64,000 nt of DNA from Saprospiraceae bacterium (GTDB lineage Bacteria > Bacteroidota > Bacteroidia > Chitinophagales > Saprospiraceae): NCBI GenBank assembly GCA_028284395.1, contig JANQRV010000257.1:1-64000 (forward strand). Direction: 5' to 3'. Below the pieces are notes generated by a model that saw only the letters and a list, made by a program, of their open reading frames with translations, did no database searches and had not been told where the DNA came from. The position numbers and the translations under genes are program-made. Shown piece by piece: positions 55,250 through 64,000 of the stretch; position 1 is the stretch's first letter; the number at the start of each line of letters is the position of its first letter.

Positions 55250-57296
55250 ACCTCCTGTCATCTTTCTGGCCTTTGCCAATTATCATGAAGGTTCTTCTGG
55301 TTACCTACGCAACCTCCCAGAAGAAACTTTAGGGATCGAGCGAGTATTGGAAGAAGCCTCGCAAGCAGGTCTATGTGAATTAGTAGTGAAGACTAACGCG
55401 ACCATTAAGGAAATTATACGTGTCTTCCAAAGACCGGTGTACAAAGACAGGATCGCTATTTTTCATTTCGGCGGCCACGCCAAATCTTACGCCCTACAAT
55501 TGGAAAACCCCTTTCGTGGCAAAGACCTTGTCTACCCAAAGGGGTTTTCCTCCTTTCTCGGGGCACAAAACAATCTAAAAGTAGTCTTCCTCAATGCCTG
55601 TGTAACCGCTGATCAGGCAAAAATGGTTCGCAAAGAGGGTATCCCTGCTGTTATCTCGACCAATGATTATGTAGATGATGGACTCGCAAGGGATATCGCC
55701 GTCAATTTTTACACTTTTCTGGGCCTTGGCGACCCTTTGGAGAAAGCCTATAATCAGTCCATAGATATAATCAAAACCACACGCAAGACCGATAATCCTC
55801 GGTCCCTATACGCTAGAATTTCCCAGGCCAGGGACCAACTTCCTTGGCAATTCAACTTTGACCCAGAGGAGCCGGATATCAAAAAATGGAATCTTCCACT
55901 GGTTTCAGAAAACCCACTTTATAACATACCAAATCTTCCAGATTTAGCCTTGCCACGAGAACCATTTCCCGGTCTGGAGCCCTACACTGCTTCTCACGCC
56001 ACGGTTTTTAAAGGTAGAGACTATGACATTAGAGACGTTTATCAATTGCTCACACAAAAGAGTTTCCAGTCTGCAACGTTACTTTGGGGAAGCAATGGCG
56101 TCGGTAAAACCTCCCTGCTTTTGGCCGGGTTGATACCAAGGCTGGAAGACACACACCAGGTGACCTACATAGATTGTTCCAAAGACCCTTCCTTCGGGAA
56201 ATCCATTGAAAAGCAAGTGCAGGCTTTTCTGTCCAAACCAAGAAAAGAAAATGAAAAGGACTCAGACCAACTTTTCATCATCGTCCTTGATCATAATGAG
56301 GCTCCTAATAAAGAAGAGCTAAATACTGTGTTGAACCAGTGTAGAGGTCAAATCAAACTTCGGATCGTATTTTCGCTTAGACCTAAATTTCTGAAGGATT
56401 ACGAAAAGCTATTGTCTAGCCAAGATTTTCAGACACAGGGTTATTATCTCGGTACATTGCAGGCCAATGGTATAGCCCAAATCTTAAATCAATTTGATGG
56501 TGATGAATTTTATCGTGCTACGATAGGGCCAAAATTGGCGAACAGATTACACAGTTTTCTTTCCATTGATTCTCGGTCTTCCATAACTACTCCCCTTCAG
56601 ATCATCCTGCAACATCTTTGGAAAACAGCAAAGAGCAAAAGCTATCACGCCCCCAATTTAACGGTAGATCTCTTCGAAGAAAACATCAATGAAAAGTTCT
56701 GGAGAACCTATATTCGAGAGCAACTTAAGCTAGTAGATCTAGAAAAACTCGAATCCGGCCTGTCCTTGAATTTCCTCTATGATAGTGCCCAATCAAAAGA
56801 CAAAACTCAGGATCAATTGGCCCATCAATACAATCACATAAAGGATACTCCAACCTTTATCCAAAAGCTATTTCAGTATCACCTGATCAGCGATCCCGCT
56901 ACTGATAAACTCGAGGAAACGACAAAAATACGTCTGGTGCACAGCGCACTGACCATCCCCGTATTAAACCTCAATAACGAATCCCAGTTAGCCGGTCAAC
57001 AAGCTCGACGGACCATTACCTACACATTAAATAATCGTCCTCCAAAAGCTTATCTCGGGACAGCAGAATTGCAGTTGGTCAAAACCGGCAAAATGGCCAT
57101 GCCTGCATTGACTCCACCAGAAGAGGAACTGGTTCAAAGAAGCACCTCTATTCATGAAAGGAAGAAGAAGCGAAAGAACCGGATCATGATCTTCAAAATA
57201 ATTACTGCTATTCTATTGATTGGCTTTGGTACTCAATTGAATGATCCTTATTTGTTGCTTTATATTTTGTTGATTGTTATTCTTTATGATGGGTAG
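55239..57296 (+). CDS. CHAT-nSTAND ATPase with C-terminal membrane segments
   Basis: 685 residues without a signal peptide. The N-terminal CHAT domain (about 5-200) has the presumed catalytic His in FHFGGHAKSY (H80) and Cys in VFLNACVTAD (C121). A GLEPYTASHATVFKGRDYDI motif (about 245-264) is the entry sequence of novel STAND NTPases. It is followed by Walker A GSNGVGKTS (284-292) and a Walker B-like LFIIVLD (345-351). A helical region with winged-helix-like segments reaches about 600. A basic stretch (HERKKKRKNRIM) and two hydrophobic helices form the C terminus. CHAT is N-terminal here, opposite to the array proteins. STAND ATPases are typically signal-switched oligomers. Membrane tethering next to a CHASE2 receptor suggests signal relay, which is inference. 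Confidence 0.9.
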   Translation: MANKPPVIFLAFANYHEGSSGYLRNLPEETLGIERVLEEASQAGLCELVVKTNATIKEIIRVFQRPVYKDRIAIFHFGGHAKSYALQLENPFRGKDLVYPKGFSSFLGAQNNLKVVFLNACVTADQAKMVRKEGIPAVISTNDYVDDGLARDIAVNFYTFLGLGDPLEKAYNQSIDIIKTTRKTDNPRSLYARISQARDQLPWQFNFDPEEPDIKKWNLPLVSENPLYNIPNLPDLALPREPFPGLEPYTASHATVFKGRDYDIRDVYQLLTQKSFQSATLLWGSNGVGKTSLLLAGLIPRLEDTHQVTYIDCSKDPSFGKSIEKQVQAFLSKPRKENEKDSDQLFIIVLDHNEAPNKEELNTVLNQCRGQIKLRIVFSLRPKFLKDYEKLLSSQDFQTQGYYLGTLQANGIAQILNQFDGDEFYRATIGPKLANRLHSFLSIDSRSSITTPLQIILQHLWKTAKSKSYHAPNLTVDLFEENINEKFWRTYIREQLKLVDLEKLESGLSLNFLYDSAQSKDKTQDQLAHQYNHIKDTPTFIQKLFQYHLISDPATDKLEETTKIRLVHSALTIPVLNLNNESQLAGQQARRTITYTLNNRPPKAYLGTAELQLVKTGKMAMPALTPPEEELVQRSTSIHERKKKRKNRIMIFKIITAILLIGFGTQLNDPYLLLYILLIVILYDG

Positions 57297-57357
57297 GGTT
57301 GAATTGGTGTTTAATAATAGCTTTCGGTTAATCTTTCTGACCTAAAGGGTTATACAA

Positions 57358-58299
57358 TTACTGAATTTCAAACCGGTATCCAATATTGAGTTCATAACCA
57401 CCGAGCGGGCTTTTAGAGATTTGACTTACTGACAAAGCATGCGCAGCTGCCAAGTATAGTTGCCCATCTTGAAGCCAACCATCGGCAAGAGTTATTCCAT
57501 AATTGAACAAAAGTTGTCCACGGCTATTGAATGCAGCGCCAAGAAAAAGCCACTTATGCTCCATCGAAAACTGAAACTGAACGTCAATTATATTGGGATA
57601 ACTGTATTGTACAAAAAGGCTTGGCTTCAATTTTAACTCTCCAGAAGCGAATCTTCCCCCTATTAAGCCATTGGCATGAATTTGCCTTCGAAGGTCCCCA
57701 CTTTTCGAATTTTGGCCAAACTCTAGGGGGATCGGAATCAATTGATGGGCGGCGAGGCCAAAGAATAATGCTGGCTTGAATTCATTATCATAGTTAGAAA
57801 TGTAAAATAACCCAACACTGGCATTGCCTTGATTGTTCCTGTCCTCTGCCGAAAATAATAGGGGATCTTGCTGATGATTGATAATTAAGTCGGGAGATTG
57901 AAAATGGTAATTGTTGTATTCCCCCATTACCCCAATAGAAAGCCGGTCCCGGGTAGATTTGAATAATTTGAGCTCAAATCCGTAGGCAAAACTTAAACAT
58001 AGGGAAGATTGCCGCAGGTTAAACAGTTCGTCCCTGACGAGGCACACCCCTAGGCCCACCCTGTCTGAATAGATAGGCACTTCAAAGAAAGCACTCATAG
58101 TTTTCACAGGATCCTGTACTCCAAAGTCATAGGATTGGTAATTAGCACCAAACCTCATATGTCCTTCATTTCCAGTCAGAGAAGGGTTTCCTGTAAAAAG
58201 ACCCAGATCCTGTTGAAAGGAATAACCAATTTGTTGTGCGGACATTTCCATCGCTAGGAAGGCGAGCGCCACAGATATAACAACAGCCTTATTCCACAT
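57358..58299 (-). CDS. PorP/SprF-family type IX secretion membrane protein
   Basis: 313 residues with a signal peptide (MWNKAVVISVALAFLAMEMSAQ). The mature start (FQQDLGLFTGNPSLTGNEG) and alternating beta strands with NRWLF-free aromatic belts (FGANYQSYDF, LSIGVMGEYNNYHF, ELNIGYRFEI at the end) match PorP/SprF outer-membrane proteins, which work with gliding-type T9SS cargo. It lies 13 bp behind the cohesin-like type B cargo gene, the typical cargo-SprF arrangement. The family length is about 300-330 residues, so the gene is complete. Confidence 0.88.
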   Translation of the reverse strand: MWNKAVVISVALAFLAMEMSAQQIGYSFQQDLGLFTGNPSLTGNEGHMRFGANYQSYDFGVQDPVKTMSAFFEVPIYSDRVGLGVCLVRDELFNLRQSSLCLSFAYGFELKLFKSTRDRLSIGVMGEYNNYHFQSPDLIINHQQDPLLFSAEDRNNQGNASVGLFYISNYDNEFKPALFFGLAAHQLIPIPLEFGQNSKSGDLRRQIHANGLIGGRFASGELKLKPSLFVQYSYPNIIDVQFQFSMEHKWLFLGAAFNSRGQLLFNYGITLADGWLQDGQLYLAAAHALSVSQISKSPLGGYELNIGYRFEIQ

Positions 58300-58312
58300 T
58301 TTTTGGATTTTA

Positions 58313-59959
58313 TTATCTCACGATTAATAGAGTTTGTCTAATCGCAACCTCTCCTACTGTAAGTACATAGAAGTAATCGCCCGGCGGCAATGGCTTGCCA
58401 TTATGTGTCCCGCCCCAAAGTTCTCCACCATTCTTTTGGTAATTGACCCGGTCATATACTTTACCGCCCCAGCGATTAAAGACACGAAGCACGTTTGTGG
58501 TAAACTTTTCCAGGTTTGGAAAATAGAGCACGTCGTTTTTACCATCTCCGTTCGGGGAAATGGCATTAATGGGCAGAATGGAATGTAATGGATTGTCTGT
58601 CACCGTCACCATGACCGAATCAATAATACTGCAATTCCCATTGTAAATCTCCACCACAAAAACGGTGCTTTTATCTGGTTGGGCCAACGGGTTTGGAATA
58701 GTAAATTCACTGAGTGGAAGGTCTTTACGCCACAGATAGGAGGTGCCGCCGGTGGCACCGAGCTCCACAGCAGTTCCTTTGACAATGCAGGTATCTGCAC
58801 CCGCCGATCCGTCGATTTCTACCACTTGAATATCAATACTAAAGGTATCCGTAAAACAAATGTTGGATACTACCACTTCATATAGGGTTTTTGCCAAGGG
58901 GAAAGCGGTAGTTTCTGCAGAGTCTGTAACGCTCAAAGTTTCCTTTCCTGATATCCAGTCATAGCGTTCACCCGAGGGCGCAGTCAAACGTATAGAATCA
59001 CCAAGGCAAATATGAGCGGAATCAGTTTGGATTGCTCCTTCGATCCTGCGAGCTTCATGAACCCTGATCGTATCGGTCCTTGCGCAAGTCCCATCTGTTT
59101 CCGAAATGGTCACTGCGTAATCACCTGCTATTTCAACTGAAATTGACCTGGAAAGAGCCCCAGTCGACCATATTGTTCGACCGGAGTCCTGTCCAGAGTC
59201 CAGTATTATCATTTCACCACTGCAAATGGTTGTATCAGCGCCAAGATCCAATGGTTTTAGACTAGAAAAACCCACAGATATCGTATCGGTCAACTGGCAG
59301 TTCTGCTCATTAATTGCAACTATAGAGTAAATGCCGGGGGCGGCAATTTCTCTTTGTGAGGTATTGAGGCCATCCTGCCAGCTAATCATGCAATCAGTGC
59401 AGTCCACACTCAACAACAATGATCCAGGTTCGCAAATTAAGGTGTCTGCCGGCCCGAGCAAGTCGGGAGTGCTGATCGGTACCGAACGTACCCCGAGCTC
59501 CAACTCCGACAAAATCGGCACCTCATCGAATAGCTGGTAAAATTCGGGAGTCGGGAAATTTCCGGAGAAATCGATAGGATACGATGACCCCGGGCACCCC
59601 AAAATACGAAATCTCACCTTTAGAATTGGGGTCCCGTCAATGAGATCTTGGCCAAAACCTGTCCTGGAAATCCAACTGCACCTTAAGATACCCTTGGCAA
59701 CGTCTTCTTGCCCAATGACGAAACCCTGCAATTCGAGTTCTTCATAAGCGAGAAACGACAATCCAGCAGTATCCCAAGTTAAAGGAAATTGCCCGCTAAC
59801 CACCCTGCGAAAGCCACTTACTACAATATCAACCTCTAAAGTATCACCCACGGTAGTCGTACTGAAAGCTGTTTCGAGACGAAGTGCTTGGGCACTAGTA
59901 TTGACAATACTAACCATAGAGAATGCAAAGCTGAAGCTAATGAGTTTGCCGATACGCAT
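58313..59959 (-). CDS. Cohesin-like secreted protein with gliding-type C-terminal domain
   Basis: 548 residues with a signal peptide (cut near NTSAQA). Residues about 25-155 have a cohesin-like beta-sandwich pattern (TVGDTLEVDIVVSGF, QFPLTWDTAGLSFL, TPILKVRFRILG). Several short Ig-like repeats with LGADTTICSGE and ICLGDSIRLTAP motifs follow (about 170-450). The C-terminal about 85 residues are the gliding-type sorting domain (ISPNGDGKNDVLYF, VFNRWGGKVYD, PPGDYFYVLTV). The protein should be exported by T9SS and attached to the cell surface, with the neighbouring PorP/SprF protein as likely partner. The upstream gene, also cohesin-like, is 26 bp away. Confidence 0.88.
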   Translation of the reverse strand: MRIGKLISFSFAFSMVSIVNTSAQALRLETAFSTTTVGDTLEVDIVVSGFRRVVSGQFPLTWDTAGLSFLAYEELELQGFVIGQEDVAKGILRCSWISRTGFGQDLIDGTPILKVRFRILGCPGSSYPIDFSGNFPTPEFYQLFDEVPILSELELGVRSVPISTPDLLGPADTLICEPGSLLLSVDCTDCMISWQDGLNTSQREIAAPGIYSIVAINEQNCQLTDTISVGFSSLKPLDLGADTTICSGEMIILDSGQDSGRTIWSTGALSRSISVEIAGDYAVTISETDGTCARTDTIRVHEARRIEGAIQTDSAHICLGDSIRLTAPSGERYDWISGKETLSVTDSAETTAFPLAKTLYEVVVSNICFTDTFSIDIQVVEIDGSAGADTCIVKGTAVELGATGGTSYLWRKDLPLSEFTIPNPLAQPDKSTVFVVEIYNGNCSIIDSVMVTVTDNPLHSILPINAISPNGDGKNDVLYFPNLEKFTTNVLRVFNRWGGKVYDRVNYQKNGGELWGGTHNGKPLPPGDYFYVLTVGEVAIRQTLLIVR

Positions 59960-59985
59960 CTTAATGGATTTGATTTAGTGATGCA

Positions 59986-62900
59986 TCACTGACTGATAAT
60001 CATTGTTTTTGTCAAGGTTCTCTCTGACGTAAAAAGGTGGTACTGGTAAACACCGGAAGGCCAATCATCTGTTGCCAGTCCAATGATGTTTGTGCCTTGG
60101 CTATATTGCCCCCGGATTCTTTTAATAACCTTCCCCACAACATTTGTTACCACCAATTCTGCGCTCATATCATTCGGTAGATAAAAAGGGATCTCGGTGT
60201 AACCGCTGAATGGATTGGGAACGTTTTGGAAAAGCTCGATTGTCATTTCCGACTGTTTGACTCCTTCATGCTTGAAAACCAGGCCCTGCCCTAAGTAGTC
60301 CGAATAATGCACCATGGGCACAAGCAGATCGTCGTCCAAGCGGAGTAGGTCTGACAGCCGCCCATCCGCAGGTGCTTTCAATCTAAATTTCAAAGAAAAA
60401 AGATTTACATCCTTGCCCCCCTTAACTCCCGTACCGGTCTGATCGAACCAACTAAATGCCAATGCCCCTCTACTCTCCTTACTAGCCCCCATCTGAAAAC
60501 TGGAGAAAGCAGTCGTTTTAGAAGGAAGAAATTCTAAAAATTCCAACTTAGTGGGATCAAAGCTTAATCCAAATTGCATACTGGCTAAACCTTTCGAATC
60601 TCCAATGCGAAAATCTATGGAAATCACATTTTCATCCGTTTGCTCGCCGGGAAGCAGGGCAATCTCCATTTTTTCCATATTTCGCAGGTCAATCCTTGCC
60701 TCCGGTCCAAATGCCTGACAATCCTGCCCCAACACATTCCCAAGCTTCACTCCTACAAAGTCTGCCTCTACATCCGAAGTCAATCGATTCACCTGTATAT
60801 TTCTTGGGTAGTTAAAAAAGTCGCCACCTCTGGGATCTCCCAGATCGAAAGAGGCCGGAACAAAAGTCCAGGTGCCACATTCTCCAAAATCCTGTGTCTT
60901 TCCAACGATAACGGATTGCATCGAAAAGAGGTCCCTCGCGCTGAAAATGCCGTCGCAGTTCACATCCGCAGCCAAAATTTGGTAGGGCGTGCAAATCAAT
61001 GGCGAGTTGATCCCGAGGAGAAACTGCTGACCTACAAAAACAGCGAAAGCACTGAGACAATTTCTTGGATCAGAATCCTTATTTGGGACAATATTGAAAG
61101 AGATACCGGCATCTTGCGATTCGAATCTATACGTGCCATCCAATCCGGTCAGTGTTTCCCCCAATATTGTTTCTTCCTGCTCCAATCTCACATCGGTATC
61201 CGGTATGCCGTCGCCCGCTTCATTGCCAAGAAAGACCCTGCCAAATACATCAAAGTTATCCCAAATCAAGATGGACCCGAATTCTGGCACTACATCTGCC
61301 GGCGAAACCACATCATCCACAATGCACCCCACTTGTACGGGAAGGCCGTCTTCAGAAAATTGTAGTACGGTTGAGTCACCAGGGTCACCAGTCAATTCGA
61401 TCAATACGGAAAACAAAGTGTCGCTCTCCGCATCTATTGGTGTTCCTAAACCGCTTTGATCCACAAAAATGACCGAGCCGTTGCTCGGCTCAAAGAGTAC
61501 CCCTTCCAAATCCTTTGACTCAACATCAACAAATCTTCCTACCTCTGGAGATAGCAGTTCCAAAGTCATTTGAAAATATGCCAAACGATCACAATTGCTC
61601 AGTATGATTGGGACGCTGATCGTATCTCCGGCTAATCCCGCTCCTTCGCCAATTTCGAGATCAACGACAATGTTGGGCACGGATTGTACTATACAAAATG
61701 ACTCCGAGTCGCCGCATTCATCGCCAACCACCAGGCAAATAGTGAAGTCCCCACCTCGAGGGTAGACATGTGTCGGCGCTTCTTCTGTCGAGGTCTGGCC
61801 ATCCCCGAAGTCCCAGAGATAAGAAATCGGCGACTTATTCGTTTCGGCTGAAAACCGAAAGGAACCACGCTCACTATTCTCCTGAACCTCGATGCTATCC
61901 ACTACGGGTGCCTCCGCAAGTTGATCGATAGAGATCGAAGTTGCAAAAGAACATCCGGCAGCATTTACTAAATCCAATCCATAAAGGCCGGTTGCATTTA
62001 CTTCGACTGCGGATCCGGTTTGTCGTGAGCCATCCGGTCTAGTCCAAGTAACGGATATATCTGCAGGAACCTCTATTTCCATTAATTCACCTGTACATAT
62101 AGGCGGATCGGGCTGCCCTTCAATCGAGGGAGGAGCACTTACCGAAACGGTTAATTCATTGGACTGAATAATTTCCTGATCGCCGCAAAAATTGGTATAA
62201 GTAGACTGGCAAACAATAGTATGACTACCTTCCTGCAGGATGGTCAATTCAGCATTGGAGGCGATCTCACCTTCCTGTAAAACATCATCCACAAACCATT
62301 GAAAAGTCATATCGGTCACATCAAAACTGGGTTCGACCGAAACAGGTAAGTTATCTCCTACGCACAACTGATCTACCTCAGCCGACGCCAGTGTCTGTAT
62401 TTCCAAGGGAGGGTTGTCTGGTACGATCACCTCAAATACCGGCAAATTAGGACTGATCAGCGGATGACTGGAAAATACTTCCCTGAGAGAGTTGCCAGTA
62501 TAGTAACCCAGTTCTTCGGTCAAATAGCTATCGATATTCATAAGCATCGGCCCGACATCAATTCCGAATCGAGGTGTCGAGATCCATGGGCCATTAAAAT
62601 CCAATTCATTTACTCTCTGGGCAGGAGACGCTGCCGGATTCAAATGAAATGCATCCGGGAAAGACAAGATCGGATTAAAGAAGGGATAATTGTACGTCTC
62701 TATGAATTCGTCGTCCAACTCCTCGTAGTAGTACCGCAAAGCAGCGATCGATTCGTCTGGAATGAACAAGATTGGTGCGGCGGTTCCATAAACTGCGATA
62801 GTCCCGTTCGGTGTGTTTTCCGTATCAAATTTACATTCATAACCAAAAGCGTGGTAATTCGAAATCTGATCTCCATTGGGAGCTACACCAGCCGAGTCCG

Positions 62901-64000
62901 GGCCTTCACAAGCCGTATGCCCAAAGATACGGTCGTCGTATCCCAAATCCCCATATTCAGCCTTGCTAAAATCGACATCCTGCAGCAATGCCTCGACGGA
63001 GTTTTGAAAACGCGGCGAGTCCTTTGAGAACTTAGCGTACATCTGAAGAAAATAATAGGTAAAATTAGCTCCCGGAGCGGAATAGACATAGGACCTACCT
63101 TCAGTGCAAACCGGCCGCCGGTAGCCCGCCTCACAATAAGGATTGGCAGGAAGACGGTGTTCTGGCAACGGAGCGGAAACACCCAATAAGAAAACCAGGT
63201 CCAGCTCTTCGGAAAACCAATCGGAGAAAAATTTCGCGAAACCGTCTTCAGGGCGCCAGTGATAGCTCATCAATCCATCCTCCTGGCGATACAGGAAAGT
63301 CCAGTCGGTCATCGCATAGAGCTGTCGTGCCATCGACGAGATGTTTTCATTTGCTTCGAAATACTGTTCTACGGCAACGATCCCGGCCAGTAAAAGTGCA
63401 TTTGTAAAGACGCTATATTCCGTATTAGCATCTTTCCTACTCAGCGTTTGATCATCTAAGAAGTGCGCCCAATTTCCCTTTACACTCGCGAACCCTAAGG
63501 GGTCGCTGATAGCTTCTTCCTCTGTGGATGCATGGCGGCAAACATTCAACAAGTAGTTCAGGATATGCTCCACTCTTTCCTCAATCAAAGCCGGATCAAT
63601 CCATGCATTACGGTGGCCGATGATGTAGCTTGAGAGTTGGAAACCAATAGCGTCTACTGAGATTAAATCCTTCCAAATATGGCGATCCAAGGCAAATTTA
63701 GATTCCTGGTCCACTGCCATCCAGAAATGACGGAAATTTGCAATGTTGATGTAATTCAGCAGGTCGGCATCTTCTTCGAATTCGGGTTTCTCGTAATTGT
63801 TTTCCACCATGAAGATGTCATCAATAAAAAAGGTACCGGACTTCCCAGTATTCTCTTGATCATCGCAAACCAAATTGGCAAAGACAACTCCAAAAAATTT
63901 GGCTTCCGTTAAATCCATCTCGCCGTCAAAATCATCAATAGCCACACTGATTCGCTCCCATTCGCCCGAATTCTCTGCCCGGGCACAGATAGTGGAACGT
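59986..64000 (-). CDS. Multidomain glycoamylase-like / cohesin / dockerin-like T9SS type A cargo, N-terminus outside window
   Basis: The frame is open to the right edge. The GTG at 63943-63945 is not the start, since coding sequence (TICARAENSGEWERISV) continues upstream. The first 65 residues resemble the end of a carbohydrate-binding beta-sandwich. A glycoamylase-like (PF10091-type) domain follows, with LMSYHWRPEDGF, YGDLGYDDRIFGHTACEGPD, IAVYGTAAPILFIPDESIAAL and FGIDVGPMLMNIDSY. Then come Ig-like parts, a PKD domain (SYLWDFGDGQTSTEEAPTH), a cohesin-like domain, a Cna-B-like region, a dockerin-like segment (DVNCDGIFSARDLFSM), a second cohesin-like domain and a T9SS type A end (NVPNPFSGYTEIPF). 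It may act on surface or dietary glucans or other glycans. Specificity is not visible. Confidence 0.88.
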   Translation of the reverse strand, partial: RSTICARAENSGEWERISVAIDDFDGEMDLTEAKFFGVVFANLVCDDQENTGKSGTFFIDDIFMVENNYEKPEFEEDADLLNYINIANFRHFWMAVDQESKFALDRHIWKDLISVDAIGFQLSSYIIGHRNAWIDPALIEERVEHILNYLLNVCRHASTEEEAISDPLGFASVKGNWAHFLDDQTLSRKDANTEYSVFTNALLLAGIVAVEQYFEANENISSMARQLYAMTDWTFLYRQEDGLMSYHWRPEDGFAKFFSDWFSEELDLVFLLGVSAPLPEHRLPANPYCEAGYRRPVCTEGRSYVYSAPGANFTYYFLQMYAKFSKDSPRFQNSVEALLQDVDFSKAEYGDLGYDDRIFGHTACEGPDSAGVAPNGDQISNYHAFGYECKFDTENTPNGTIAVYGTAAPILFIPDESIAALRYYYEELDDEFIETYNYPFFNPILSFPDAFHLNPAASPAQRVNELDFNGPWISTPRFGIDVGPMLMNIDSYLTEELGYYTGNSLREVFSSHPLISPNLPVFEVIVPDNPPLEIQTLASAEVDQLCVGDNLPVSVEPSFDVTDMTFQWFVDDVLQEGEIASNAELTILQEGSHTIVCQSTYTNFCGDQEIIQSNELTVSVSAPPSIEGQPDPPICTGELMEIEVPADISVTWTRPDGSRQTGSAVEVNATGLYGLDLVNAAGCSFATSISIDQLAEAPVVDSIEVQENSERGSFRFSAETNKSPISYLWDFGDGQTSTEEAPTHVYPRGGDFTICLVVGDECGDSESFCIVQSVPNIVVDLEIGEGAGLAGDTISVPIILSNCDRLAYFQMTLELLSPEVGRFVDVESKDLEGVLFEPSNGSVIFVDQSGLGTPIDAESDTLFSVLIELTGDPGDSTVLQFSEDGLPVQVGCIVDDVVSPADVVPEFGSILIWDNFDVFGRVFLGNEAGDGIPDTDVRLEQEETILGETLTGLDGTYRFESQDAGISFNIVPNKDSDPRNCLSAFAVFVGQQFLLGINSPLICTPYQILAADVNCDGIFSARDLFSMQSVIVGKTQDFGECGTWTFVPASFDLGDPRGGDFFNYPRNIQVNRLTSDVEADFVGVKLGNVLGQDCQAFGPEARIDLRNMEKMEIALLPGEQTDENVISIDFRIGDSKGLASMQFGLSFDPTKLEFLEFLPSKTTAFSSFQMGASKESRGALAFSWFDQTGTGVKGGKDVNLFSLKFRLKAPADGRLSDLLRLDDDLLVPMVHYSDYLGQGLVFKHEGVKQSEMTIELFQNVPNPFSGYTEIPFYLPNDMSAELVVTNVVGKVIKRIRGQYSQGTNIIGLATDDWPSGVYQYHLFTSERTLTKTMIISQ

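Noticed and set aside
22821-57296. A Craspase-like type III-E system because of TPR-CHAT proteins
   Set aside because: No Cas7-11, Csx30, other cas gene or CRISPR repeat is present, and the TPR-CHAT proteins carry signal peptides.
60640-61365. 241-codon plus-strand frame opposite the glycoamylase-like gene
   Set aside because: The minus strand has clear domains throughout this stretch; the antisense product has an implausible composition rich in Ser, Arg, Ile and His.
1-64000. tRNA, rRNA or riboswitch
   Set aside because: No cloverleaf, conserved rRNA stretch or recognisable riboswitch core was seen on reading both strands, although I could not run a covariance search.

Overview
The window looks like a chromosomal segment of a Bacteroidota bacterium, most likely Saprospiraceae-like. 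The grounds are several type IX secretion system (T9SS) cargo proteins with type A or gliding-type (type B) C-terminal sorting domains, SprB-like repeats, a PorP/SprF-family outer-membrane protein, few Shine-Dalgarno sequences and some TAnnTTTG-like promoter boxes. No rRNA, tRNA or CRISPR array was recognised. The genus assignment is inference.

Layout. (1) 1-5.1 kb: probable edge of an integrated or mobile region. It holds a partial unknown gene, a small secreted protein, a fusion of a degenerate tyrosine-recombinase fold with a P-loop ATPase and membrane anchor, a YdjM-type membrane protein with a coiled-coil tail, and a very short TolC-like protein. (2) 5.1-5.8 kb: scar tissue, with an XRE-type regulator broken by two stops and an IS3-type transposase remnant. 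(3) 5.9-12.3 kb: a membrane protein, a TPR-CHAT lipoprotein and, convergent to it, an ECF-like sigma factor with a membrane-bound partner. (4) 12.3-18.2 kb: a secreted beta-helix/propeller protein, a Tat-like secreted protein and an unrecognised helical protein. (5) 18.3-22.7 kb: a nine-repeat SprB-like surface protein, translationally coupled to a 125-residue stub of the CHAT family.

(6) 22.8-49.3 kb is the centre of the window. Seven large paralogues lie head to tail, each with a signal peptide, an N-terminal MORN/YwqK-like module, 8 to 18 TPRs with a roughly 40-residue unit, a linker and a C-terminal CHAT protease domain. All keep the His-Cys pair, always 45 residues apart. The series is headed by a caspase-fold protease gene. 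A homologous, gap-free 107-bp spacer occurs twice, once before the largest paralogue and once before the stub, and probably marks new transcription starts. The CHAT and MORN ends are well conserved while the TPR tract varies in copy number and sequence, which resembles a family with a constant output and variable sensors.

(7) 49.5-57.3 kb, divergent from the caspase: a small acidic protein, a TPR-sensor histidine kinase with its NarL-type response regulator, then an overlapping three-gene unit of a CHASE2-like membrane receptor, a secreted unknown protein and a CHAT-nSTAND ATPase with two C-terminal membrane segments. (8) 57.4-64 kb: PorP/SprF-like protein, cohesin-like gliding-CTD protein and a very large glycoamylase-like/cohesin/dockerin-like T9SS cargo that runs off the right edge.

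Working model (inference): proteolytic signalling with exported TPR-CHAT enzymes, a caspase with no export signal, a TPR two-component sensor and a membrane-linked CHAT-nSTAND module, clustered in a way that suggests stress, conflict or programmed-death signalling. No gasdermin, Cas gene or other obvious effector was recognised, so substrates and output are unknown.
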